A stretch of 7,226 nt of DNA from Gammaproteobacteria bacterium (lineage in GTDB: Bacteria > Pseudomonadota > Gammaproteobacteria > Steroidobacterales > Steroidobacteraceae), in the NCBI GenBank assembly GCA_030040235.1, contig JASHUC010000222.1, forward strand, positions 1 through 7,226. Direction: 5' to 3'. The notes under the pieces were generated by a model. It was given only the letters and a program-made list of their open reading frames with translations, was not told the DNA's origin and searched no databases. The number at the start of each line of letters is the position of its first letter. Position 1 is the first letter of the stretch. Below are positions 1-4,908 of the stretch, piece by piece. The translations under genes and the position numbers were made by a program.

Positions 1-1313
1 TACTTCGTGACGGTGCGGCGCGCGACCTTTACCCCCCGGTCCGCGAGCAGCTCGGTGAGCTGCACGTCCGAGAGCGGATTGCGCCGATCCTCCGCGGCGA
101 TGAATTCGCGCAGCAGCGCCCGGATCGCGGTGGCCGAGCACGAACCGCCGCTGGTGGTTGCGAGCTGACGTGAGAAGAAGCGCTTGAACGCCACCACGCC
201 GCGCGGTGTCGCCATGTATTTGTGGCTGGTCGCGCGCGAGACGGTCGACTCGTGCAGCCCGAGCTCGTCGGCGATCTCGCGCAGCGTGAGCGGTCGCATC
301 GCGAGATCACCGTACTCGAAGAAGTTGCGCTGACGGGTGACCACCGCTTCGGCGACGCGCTGAATCGTGAGGAAACGCTGCTCGAGATTGCGCACGAGCC
401 AGCGTGCCTCCTGCAGATGCTGGGCGAGCAGCGCGGTTTCGCCCTCGCGCACCTGGCGGAACTGCTCCGCATAGCGCTGGTTCACCCGAATGCGCGGATA
501 GATCGCCGAGTTGATCGAGACGAGCCAGCGCTTCTTCTCCTTGCGCACGATCACGTCGGGCACGATGGCCCGAGGCTCGAACGTGCCGAGCTTCGATCCC
601 GGGCGCGGATCGAGGCTGCGGATGAGATCGAGCGCGCCGCGCAGCTCCGGCTCGGTGCAACCCAGGGTCTCCTGCAGGCGCTCGTAGTCTCGCGCCGCGA
701 CGAGCTCGAGCTTGTCCCGCACGGTCGCGAGCGCGAGGTCCATTGCCGGGGTCTCCGCGGCCAGCGCATTGAGCTGCAGGCCCAGGCACTCGGGCAGATC
801 GCGCGCAGCGATCCCGGGAGGCTCGAGCCTCTGCACGATGCGCAGTGCGGTCTCGAGCTCGTCCGCGGCGATGCCTGGGGCCATGGGCGCAAGCTCGGCG
901 AGGCGCTGCCGCAGGTAGCCGTCCTCATCGAGCGCATCGACGATGAGGTTCGCGAGCTCATAATCCCGCTCGGTCAGTCCGAGCAGGAGCAGCTGCTCCC
1001 GAAGCTGATCACGCAGGCTCGAGGGCGAGGCGGTCCACTCGGTCCAATCCGGTGCATCGTCGCTGCTGGAGCCGCCGCCGCCGATTCCCGAGAAGTCGAG
1101 GTCGTCTCCCGTGGTGGTGCCCGCCTCCTCGCCCTGAGTGCGCCCGTCGGCGCTCTCCGGAGCCTCCTCCAGGAAGGGATTCTGGGCGATGGCCTGGTGC
1201 AGCTCTTGCACACACTCGAGGGCGGAGAGCTGCAGCAATTTCACCGACTGCTGTAGCCGGGGCGTCAACGTGAGCTGCTGCTTCAGGCGCAGCCCGAGAA
1301 CGGCATTAGTCAT
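1..1313 (-). CDS. rpoN: RNA polymerase sigma-54 factor RpoN (3' end cut by window edge)
   Basis: Alternative sigma factor that recognises -24/-12 promoters and needs an ATP-driven activator to open DNA. 437 codons are readable and the frame is open at the left edge. Residues 5-50 are the Gln/Leu-rich region I that contacts activators (LGLRLKQQLTLTPRLQQSV is classic). Residues 51-92 form a short acidic/Gly-rich region II. Residues ~95-300 are the core-binding domain. Residues 342-361 carry the helix-turn-helix (LREIADELGLHESTVSRATS), and the sequence ends within the RpoN box at 431 (ARRTVTKY against the usual ARRTVAKYR). Only about 10-15 residues should be missing, so the full protein is about 450 aa, slightly short for the family because region II is short. 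The start ATG at 1313 is chosen because MTNAVLGLRL aligns with the family N-terminus, and AAGGAAAG lies about 8-10 nt before it. lptB, the usual upstream neighbour, is absent here. Identification is certain; whether this is the only rpoN copy is unknown. Confidence 0.97.
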   Translation of the reverse strand, partial: MTNAVLGLRLKQQLTLTPRLQQSVKLLQLSALECVQELHQAIAQNPFLEEAPESADGRTQGEEAGTTTGDDLDFSGIGGGGSSSDDAPDWTEWTASPSSLRDQLREQLLLLGLTERDYELANLIVDALDEDGYLRQRLAELAPMAPGIAADELETALRIVQRLEPPGIAARDLPECLGLQLNALAAETPAMDLALATVRDKLELVAARDYERLQETLGCTEPELRGALDLIRSLDPRPGSKLGTFEPRAIVPDVIVRKEKKRWLVSINSAIYPRIRVNQRYAEQFRQVREGETALLAQHLQEARWLVRNLEQRFLTIQRVAEAVVTRQRNFFEYGDLAMRPLTLREIADELGLHESTVSRATSHKYMATPRGVVAFKRFFSRQLATTSGGSCSATAIRALLREFIAAEDRRNPLSDVQLTELLADRGVKVARRTVTK

Positions 1314-1353
1314 GATCCCCAGCTTTCCTTTGCAGCGAGCCGACCCTTCCTGA

Positions 1354-1370
1354 AGCAACAGCTATGCCAA
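1354..1370 (-). promoter_or_regulatory. Candidate sigma-54 (-24/-12) promoter of rpoN
   Basis: Read on the minus strand the site is TTGGCATAGCTGTTGCT. This matches the consensus TGGCACG-N4-TTGCW at all positions except C-to-T and G-to-A at the edge of the -24 block, with the required GG-N10-GC spacing (GG at 1368-1367, GC at 1356-1355). Predicted transcription start is near 1343, giving a 30-nt leader that contains the rpoN Shine-Dalgarno. Position and orientation fit an rpoN promoter, which implies autoregulation by sigma-54. Autoregulated rpoN copies are known in some rhizobia; here it is inferred from the motif only. Confidence 0.7.
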
Positions 1371-1614
1371 ATGCCTCGAATGCGCTCCCGCAGCTGAATT
1401 GCCGCGCTCTTTCGCCCGACACCTGCTCTGCGGCAGCTCGGAAAACTTGCAAGGACGTGTAACAACGTCGGCACGGGCTGTCGCGGAACGGATTGCAGGA
1501 GGCGGCCATTCGTGCCGGCTTCGACGCGCACCTGGCACGCGCGGCGCGCGGAGCCGGCCGCCGCAGCAGGCGCACAGTCGAAGAGCTGAGCCGCCTTCCG
1601 TTCGAGGGTGGCCC
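1371..1614. other. Intergenic region upstream of rpoN, no gene seen
   Basis: The stretch between the stop of the 95-aa gene and the rpoN promoter has no reading frame with convincing protein content on either strand. No remnant of LptB or other ABC ATPase motifs was found. A small hairpin (GAGGG-CCA-CCCTC on the minus strand) sits at the stop codon of the 95-aa gene but has no T-tract, so it is not a convincing intrinsic terminator. Read-through from the 95-aa gene into rpoN is therefore possible. This space could also hold activator binding sites for the rpoN promoter; none was recognised. Confidence 0.5.
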
Positions 1615-1902
1615 TCAGATGCCCGATTGCCAGGTGCTCGGCATTCCGGCCACACCGATCGCCCCCTCGATGGTGAGGCACGCATCGCGCGCTTCGGGCT
1701 GCGCACGCAGGCTCCGCGCGATGGAATTGAGGAACGTGCACATCAGAGGAACGTTCGGGTGCGGCGCGTGCAACTCCGCTTCGACTCGATCTATGAGCTC
1801 GACCATGTCCTCCTGATCGCAGCGCGGGAAGGTCATCGTCAGGACGACCTGCTGCACGGCGACCAGGGCCCGGTGTATGGCTTCCTGGTGCTCCCCGTTC
1901 AT
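1615..1902 (-). CDS. Unrecognised 95-aa protein between rpoN and a sigma-54 regulated intergenic region
   Basis: I do not recognise the family. The 95-aa product (MNGEHQEAIHRALVAVQQ...) is probably soluble and helical, with no signal peptide or membrane segment. It begins with an amphipathic stretch (residues 4-45, rich in Val/Leu/Glu/Asp), contains two Cys (28 and 55) and a third at 75, and ends WQSGI. Codon third positions are mostly G or C, as in the neighbouring genes, which supports real coding. The ATG at 1902 has a GGAG about 12 nt upstream, rather distant. The same frame stays open back to 2067 through an intrinsic terminator, but the composition upstream of 1902 looks non-coding, so the shorter form is preferred. 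No promoter is visible between the terminator and the start, so its expression probably depends on read-through from the sigma-54 promoter at 2088-2103. Function unknown. Confidence 0.65.
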   Translation of the reverse strand: MNGEHQEAIHRALVAVQQVVLTMTFPRCDQEDMVELIDRVEAELHAPHPNVPLMCTFLNSIARSLRAQPEARDACLTIEGAIGVAGMPSTWQSGI

Positions 1903-1955
1903 GGGCCGATTGAACTCCAACCGCCCCCGACGCGCAACTGCTGCGGAGCGCGGGC

Positions 1956-1988
1956 AAAAAAAAGCGGGCTGGTCGCACCACAGCCCGC
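1956..1988 (-). terminator. Strong intrinsic terminator or attenuator
   Basis: On the minus strand an 8-bp perfect stem GCGGGCTG/CAGCCCGC encloses a 9-nt loop (plus-strand 1964-1971 and 1981-1988) and is followed directly by eight T's (plus-strand A-run 1956-1963). This is a textbook Rho-independent terminator. It lies 54 bases before the start of the 95-aa gene and has no protein gene upstream on the same strand, so it must end a non-coding transcript or attenuate transcription into the 95-aa gene. A competing small hairpin, CCCG-TTTGG-CGGG, overlaps the 5' arm and could act as an antiterminator. Confidence 0.9.
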
Positions 1989-2077
1989 CAAACGGGGGGT
2001 CTTCGGCTGAAGTCACCGCCGCGGCTCCGAGCCGCAGCGTCTTCCAAACTCGCATGCCCTGTCGCAAAGGGCGTTCC
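1956..2077 (-). ncRNA. Candidate sigma-54-dependent small RNA (about 120 nt)
   Basis: The element is bounded by a near-perfect -24/-12 promoter (predicted start near 2077) and a strong intrinsic terminator (end near 1956). The predicted RNA folds into consecutive hairpins. The first is GCCCT-N7-AGGGC (2056-2072), the second GCGGCT-CGG-AGCCGC (2021-2035), the third CTTC-AGCC-GAAG (2001-2012), and the fourth the terminator stem. Between the third and fourth is a run of six C's (1994-1999), free in this fold, which could pair with G-rich Shine-Dalgarno sequences. No known sRNA family is recognised. Sigma-54-driven sRNAs are established elsewhere (CrcZ in Pseudomonas, GlmY in enterobacteria). The alternative is a leader of the 95-aa gene whose terminator acts as an attenuator; both may be true. 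Confidence 0.68.
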
Positions 2078-2087
2078 CATCACCCGC

Positions 2088-2103
2088 TGCAAGTGATGTG
2101 CCA
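2088..2103 (-). promoter_or_regulatory. Sigma-54 (-24/-12) promoter, left-pointing
   Basis: Minus-strand TGGCACATCACTTGCA matches TGGCACR-N4-TTGCW at every conserved position, with GG at 2102-2101, GC at 2090-2089 and exactly 10 bases between. The predicted start is about 2077. It faces the sRNA/attenuator region and the 95-aa gene. It lies back to back with the DUF2383-gene sigma-54 promoter, with 44 bases between the two -24 boxes. Confidence 0.85.
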
Positions 2104-2129
2104 TCCGGGATCGCCTCGCGTGCGTTCAT

Positions 2130-2142
2130 GTGCGCAGCGCAC
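2130..2142. repeat. Perfect inverted repeat between divergent sigma-54 promoters
   Basis: GTGCGC-A-GCGCAC is a 6-bp perfect palindrome around one central base, placed between the two divergent -24 elements, 6 bases from the right-hand one. Its position suggests a shared operator, though sigma-54 activators usually bind 80-200 bp upstream. In GC-rich DNA a 6-bp palindrome can occur by chance. Confidence 0.4.
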
Positions 2143-2147
2143 CCGCG

Positions 2148-2163
2148 TGGCACAGTTCGTGCT
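2148..2163 (+). promoter_or_regulatory. Sigma-54 (-24/-12) promoter of the DUF2383 gene
   Basis: TGGCACAGTTCGTGCT matches the sigma-54 consensus with one mismatch in the -12 block (GTGC for TTGC). GG is at 2149-2150 and GC at 2161-2162, giving the required 10-base spacing. Predicted transcription start is about 2174, leaving a 29-nt leader with a good Shine-Dalgarno before the ATG at 2203. The placement relative to the gene strongly supports function. Confidence 0.78.
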
Positions 2164-2202
2164 CGAACTGCTGCAGCGCGACTGCCCTAGGGGAGCCAGC
2201 CC

Positions 2203-2676
2203 ATGCATACGCAGGACACCATTCGCATTCTCAACCGACTCACTCGTGTCTGTCGGGACGGCGAGGCATTCTGCCGCGTAGGCGCCCGGCGCCGGCTTGC
2301 AGCTGACCTGCGGTCCTTGTTGCGGAGTCGAAGCGAGGAGTGGGCGCGGCTGGGCGATGAGCTGCAAGCGCTTGTTTTGTTGCTCGATGGTGACCCGGCG
2401 CTGTCCGGGACGGCTGCGGCGTCGGTGCGACGCGGGTGGCTTTTCCTGCGCACCGCGCTCTTCGGGTCGCCCGAGGCGGCCGTGATCGACGCCTGGGAGC
2501 GGATGCAGAAGGAGGCGTGGAGGGGTTACGCCGAGGCGGTGAGCGGATACCTCCCCGAGCGCATTCGCCGCACGGTGAGCCTGCAAGCCGATCGCATTTC
2601 GGATCGGTGCGATCAGGTCGGGTCCCTGCGCCTGCGGCCTGCGAGACTCACTGGCAGCACCCCGCACACCGTGTAA
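2203..2676 (+). CDS. DUF2383 / PA2169-family four-helix bundle protein
   Basis: 157-aa soluble protein whose first ~115 residues fit the DUF2383 (PA2169-like) pattern. It opens with TIRILNRLTRVCRDGEAFCR (short helix then the D-G-E motif), then a long second helix. Next comes GDPALSGTAAASVRRGW (residues 63-79; family pattern G-x-P-x-x-S-G-T..A..x-R-G-W). The third helix carries the W-E-R-x-x-K-x-A-x-x-x-Y segment (98-109), and a helix YLPERIRRTV follows. The family has a ferritin-like four-helix fold; its biochemical role is not established, though members are often linked to stress or stationary phase. The last ~25 residues are disordered-looking. The ATG is preceded by AGGGGAG with 7-nt spacing and sits 41 bases after the -12 GC of a sigma-54 promoter, so the gene is probably induced by a sigma-54 activator, possibly the response regulator 400 bases downstream. 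Confidence 0.85.
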   Translation: MHTQDTIRILNRLTRVCRDGEAFCRVGARRRLAADLRSLLRSRSEEWARLGDELQALVLLLDGDPALSGTAAASVRRGWLFLRTALFGSPEAAVIDAWERMQKEAWRGYAEAVSGYLPERIRRTVSLQADRISDRCDQVGSLRLRPARLTGSTPHTV

Positions 2677-2698
2677 ATTTTGCCGCGCGGCGCAAAAT
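2677..2698. repeat. AT-armed inverted repeat after the DUF2383 gene
   Basis: ATTTTGC-N8-GCAAAAT forms a 7-bp perfect inverted repeat starting one base after the stop codon, with a GC-rich palindrome (GCCGCGCGGC) inside. The transcript ends of the stem are A/U pairs rather than a GC stem followed by U's, so it is at best a weak bidirectional terminator. It could instead be a protein binding site. It overlaps the ATG of the next short frame. Confidence 0.4.
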
Positions 2699-2955
2699 GT
2701 ACGTCACAAGGAGTATCGCCGTGCTCGCCTGGGTCGCGTGTGCGGGCGTTGCGGTCGCCGCTGCGCAGAGCGACACGCTGGGTGCAGCGTTCGGGCGCCC
2801 TTAATCTTGCGCAGGCGATGCCGCCGGAGCGGCGCGATCTGGAGCGCTTCGTGCAGACCGTGCACGGCAAGTTCGTCGACGCGAATATGCGCGCCGCGCA
2901 GCCGCGCGGCCACGATCCGGCGAGCCAACGCGGATCGGACTCTCGGCTACAATAA
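2697..2955 (+). pseudogene. Frameshifted small secreted protein (candidate)
   Basis: An ATG at 2697 opens a frame that begins with a clear signal peptide: positive start (MYVTR), hydrophobic core (SIAVLAWVACAGVAVAA) and an AxA-like site before QS. It stops at 2804 after only 35 residues. The plus-one frame then continues with coding-like sequence, ALNLAQAMPPERRDLERF and on through HGKFVDANM, until TAA at 2953-2955, with G/C third positions typical of this genome. Joining the two would give a secreted protein of about 85 aa. The switch point lies between about 2766 and 2804. No convincing Shine-Dalgarno precedes the ATG. It may be a decayed gene, a sequencing indel, or two chance frames. The family is not recognised. 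Confidence 0.45.
2948..2953 (+). promoter_or_regulatory. Candidate -10 box (TACAAT) for the response regulator gene
   Basis: TACAAT in the context GGCTACAATAACGG matches 5 of 6 positions of the sigma-70 -10 consensus and stands out in a GC-rich region. No good -35 is seen at 16-18 bp. Predicted start is near 2960, giving a leader of about 110 nt before the ATG at 3072. The box overlaps the stop codon of the frameshifted frame. Confidence 0.4.
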
Positions 2956-2958
2956 CGG

Positions 2959-2980
2959 GCGACAGCCGTATTGCTGTCGC
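2959..2980. repeat. 8-bp perfect inverted repeat at the predicted transcript start
   Basis: GCGACAGC-CGTATT-GCTGTCGC, two perfect 8-bp arms around a 6-base spacer, begins 5 bases after the TACAAT box. As DNA it would be an operator covering +1 to +20, consistent with repression or autoregulation of the response regulator gene. As RNA it would be a stable 5' hairpin. No T-tract follows, so a terminator for the upstream frame is less likely. Confidence 0.6.
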
Positions 2981-3071
2981 GCGGTCGCGACGACTACCCA
3001 GCTGCTTCGGATCGTTGCAACATGGGTGCGCGGCAGACGACATAAATCGACACGCGGCGAGCGAGGCTCAC

Positions 3072-4511
3072 ATGGCACATGCGCTGATAGTGGACGACGA
3101 TCCCGACGTCGTGGACTGGCTGCAGGAAGTAGCCCGGATGGAGGGATTCACGATCGCGCGCGCCCATTCGCTGCGCGAAGCGCGGATCGAGCTGGGCCGC
3201 CAGCGCCCGGACGTGCTGCTGACGGATCTGCGGCTGCCGGACGGCGAGGGCATCGAGCTCGTGCGCGAGCTGGAGAAGCCGGATGCCACCGAGGTGATCG
3301 TGGTCACCGGCCATGCGACGGTCGATAGCGCCGTCGCGGCGCTGCGCGCCGGGGCGAGCGACTACCTGGTGAAGCCCGCGGATCTCGAGCGCGTTCAGGC
3401 GGTGCTGCGACACGCGAAGAAAACCTCCGCCCTGCAACATGAGATCGGGCAGCTGCGCGAGGAGCTGCGCAAGCTGGGGCGATTCGGGCGCATTCTCGGC
3501 GGTTCCCCGTGCATGCAGGTCGCCTACGATCAGCTGAGCCGGGTCGCGCCGACCTCCGCGACCGTGCTCTTGATCGGCGAGAGCGGCACGGGAAAGGAGC
3601 TCGCCGCGCAGACCTTGCATGAGCTCAGCCGCCGCCGCGAGGCGCCGTTCCTGCCGCTCAATTGTGGCGCCGTGGCGCCGCAGCTGATCGAGAGCGAGCT
3701 CTTCGGTCACGAGCGAGGCAGCTTCACGGGAGCGGACCGGCAGCACAAGGGCTTTTTCGAGCGTGCGAACGGGGGAAGCATCTTCCTCGACGAGATCACC
3801 GAGATGCCCATGGAGCTGCAGGTGAAGCTGCTGCGGGTGCTCGAGACGGGGACTTTCACCAGGGTCGGCGGCACGCAGCAGGTCGCGAGCGACGTGCGGG
3901 TCATCGCAGCGACCAACCGCGAGCCGGAAAAGGCGGTCGTCGATGGCAAGCTGCGCGAGGATCTTTACCACCGGCTGAACGTATTCCCGATCCGGCTGCC
4001 GCCCCTTCGCGAGCGCGGGTCCGATATCGAGCAGCTGGGGCAGTACTTTCTCGACGAGCTCAACAGGACCGAGGGCACGCACAAGACCTTCTCGCGCGAG
4101 AGCCTGGCGCGTCTCTACCAGTACAACTGGCCGGGCAACGTGCGTGAGCTCAGGAACTACGTCCAGCGCGCCTACATCATGGCCGACGATCAGATCGAGT
4201 GCGACATCGGCGCGTCCGATCAGGCCCCGAAGCCCGACGACGCCACGACCATCACGATCCGGGTCGGCACGCCTCTCGAGGAGGTCGAGCGGCGCGTCAC
4301 CATGGCGACGCTCGCCTATTGCGGGCACGTCAAGCGCAAGGCCGCGGAGATCCTCGGGGTGAGCCTGAAGACACTGTACAACCGGCTCGAGGCTTACAAC
4401 GGCAAGGAGGCCGGTGGCGGTGAGGAGAGCGGCGCCAAGGGAGCCGGAACGGCGCCGGCGGGCGTGGGCTCGCGCGGCGGCGAGGCGGCCCAGGGCGGCG
4501 CCGCGCACTAG
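3072..4511 (+). CDS. NtrC-family sigma-54-dependent response regulator
   Basis: 479-aa transcription activator that would bind upstream of -24/-12 promoters and use ATP hydrolysis to remodel the sigma-54 holoenzyme. Residues 1-120 are a receiver domain with acidic pocket D8-D10, phospho-acceptor D52 (LLTDLRLPDG), T79 and K101. Residues ~138-375 are the AAA+ domain: Walker A GESGTGKE at 169, sigma-54 contact loop GSFTGA at 216-221 (usual GAFTGA, Ala to Ser), Walker B IFLDE at 237, and WPGNVREL at 353. Residues ~413-442 hold a Fis-type helix-turn-helix (HVKRKAAEILGVSLKTLYNRL). A Gly/Ala/Glu-rich tail of ~36 residues follows, which is unusual. The ATG at 3072 is chosen because MAHALIVDDDP is the normal receiver start and GAGG lies 5 nt upstream. 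No histidine kinase is adjacent. Targets are unknown; the nearby sigma-54 promoters are obvious candidates. Confidence 0.95.
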   Translation: MAHALIVDDDPDVVDWLQEVARMEGFTIARAHSLREARIELGRQRPDVLLTDLRLPDGEGIELVRELEKPDATEVIVVTGHATVDSAVAALRAGASDYLVKPADLERVQAVLRHAKKTSALQHEIGQLREELRKLGRFGRILGGSPCMQVAYDQLSRVAPTSATVLLIGESGTGKELAAQTLHELSRRREAPFLPLNCGAVAPQLIESELFGHERGSFTGADRQHKGFFERANGGSIFLDEITEMPMELQVKLLRVLETGTFTRVGGTQQVASDVRVIAATNREPEKAVVDGKLREDLYHRLNVFPIRLPPLRERGSDIEQLGQYFLDELNRTEGTHKTFSRESLARLYQYNWPGNVRELRNYVQRAYIMADDQIECDIGASDQAPKPDDATTITIRVGTPLEEVERRVTMATLAYCGHVKRKAAEILGVSLKTLYNRLEAYNGKEAGGGEESGAKGAGTAPAGVGSRGGEAAQGGAAH

Positions 4512-4530
4512 CCGAAGAGCCGGTGCGAGC

Positions 4531-4668
4531 GAGCGCCGCATCCTCCTCCTCGAGGATTCGACCGCGCTCAGCAAGCGGCTGGTCGATCTGCTCTCGGAAC
4601 CCGGGCGGCTGACGGTCACCGCGCAGGCGGCGACTCATCCGAGGCGTGCGCAAGCTGCGGGAGAGCCC
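4531..4668 (+). pseudogene. Remnant of a second receiver domain
   Basis: In a frame different from the preceding gene, codons from 4531 read ERRILLLEDSTALSKRL followed by VDLLSEPGRLTVTAQAAT. This is the first beta strand, acidic pocket, helix 1 and strand 2 of a response regulator receiver. The frame has no ATG, GTG or TTG at a sensible place. After about residue 40 the similarity moves to another frame (IRGVRKLRESP, a plausible helix 2), and the phospho-acceptor strand is missing because the yqjK-like gene end follows. So it is a truncated, frameshifted fragment of a response regulator, not a working gene. It lies 20 bases after the NtrC-type regulator stop codon. Confidence 0.55.
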
Positions 4669-4690
4669 ATCGGGCGCTCCTCATTTCTTG
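4660..4690 (+). terminator. Candidate intrinsic terminator after the response regulator
   Basis: GGAGAGCCC-ATC-GGGCGCTCC (4660-4680) is a 9-bp stem with one A/C mismatch and a 3-base loop, followed by a T-rich stretch TCATTTCTTG. It would end plus-strand transcription at the convergent yqjK-like stop codon. The T-tract is interrupted, so strength is uncertain. On the minus strand no T-tract follows. Confidence 0.5.
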
Positions 4691-4908
4691 CGCTTGAGGC
4701 CGCGCAGCAGCGCCGCCAGCACCACCCAGCGCACGCGCGGATTGGCGAGCACGCGAAACAGCGTCCGGCCCGCGCCGGCCGCCCATCCGAGCGCCCGCCG
4801 GCGTTCCCAGCGCGCGAAGGCTGCGGCAAGCGCCGCGCGCTGCACTTCGGCCTCGAGCTCCAGCAGTTCCTGACGGCGCGCGATGTATCGGGCCCGCTCC
4901 GCGCTCAC
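4681..4908 (-). CDS. YqjK-like small basic protein
   Basis: 75-aa protein, last gene of a yqjD-yqjE-yqjK type set. The N-terminal half is a charged helix (ERARYIARRQELLELEAEV, residues 4-22), then a basic stretch WERRRALGW, and a C-terminal hydrophobic helix (VRWVVLAALL, 59-68) ending in GLKRKK. This matches the layout of YqjK-like proteins, which are small and often encoded after yqjE; no molecular function is established. The start is GTG at 4908, overlapping the previous stop as GTGA, so translation is probably coupled. A longer frame upstream exists but lies wholly inside the yqjE-like gene. Confidence 0.75.
   Translation of the reverse strand: MSAERARYIARRQELLELEAEVQRAALAAAFARWERRRALGWAAGAGRTLFRVLANPRVRWVVLAALLRGLKRKK

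Noticed and set aside
222..1256. 344-codon plus-strand open frame
   Set aside because: Antisense shadow of rpoN, which is unmistakable on the other strand.
1532..1549. Plus-strand TGGCACG followed by GCGCG at sigma-54 spacing
   Set aside because: The -24 half is perfect but the -12 half lacks TTGC and no gene follows in that direction; likely chance in GC-rich DNA.
1956..2077. RsmY/RsmZ-like CsrA-sequestering RNA
   Set aside because: Only about three GGA triplets are seen and they are not in clear ANGGA hairpin loops, so this family is not supported.
1310..2104. 264-codon minus-strand open frame across the intergenic region
   Set aside because: It crosses a strong terminator and the 95-aa gene in another frame, with Arg/Ala-rich composition and no motif.
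2840..2855. TGGAGCGCTTCGTGCA as a fourth sigma-54 promoter before the response regulator
   Set aside because: Spacing fits, but the -24 block is poor, it lies in coding-like sequence, and it is over 200 bases from the start codon.
2994..4619. 541-codon minus-strand open frame
   Set aside because: Antisense shadow of the response regulator, with no recognisable domains.
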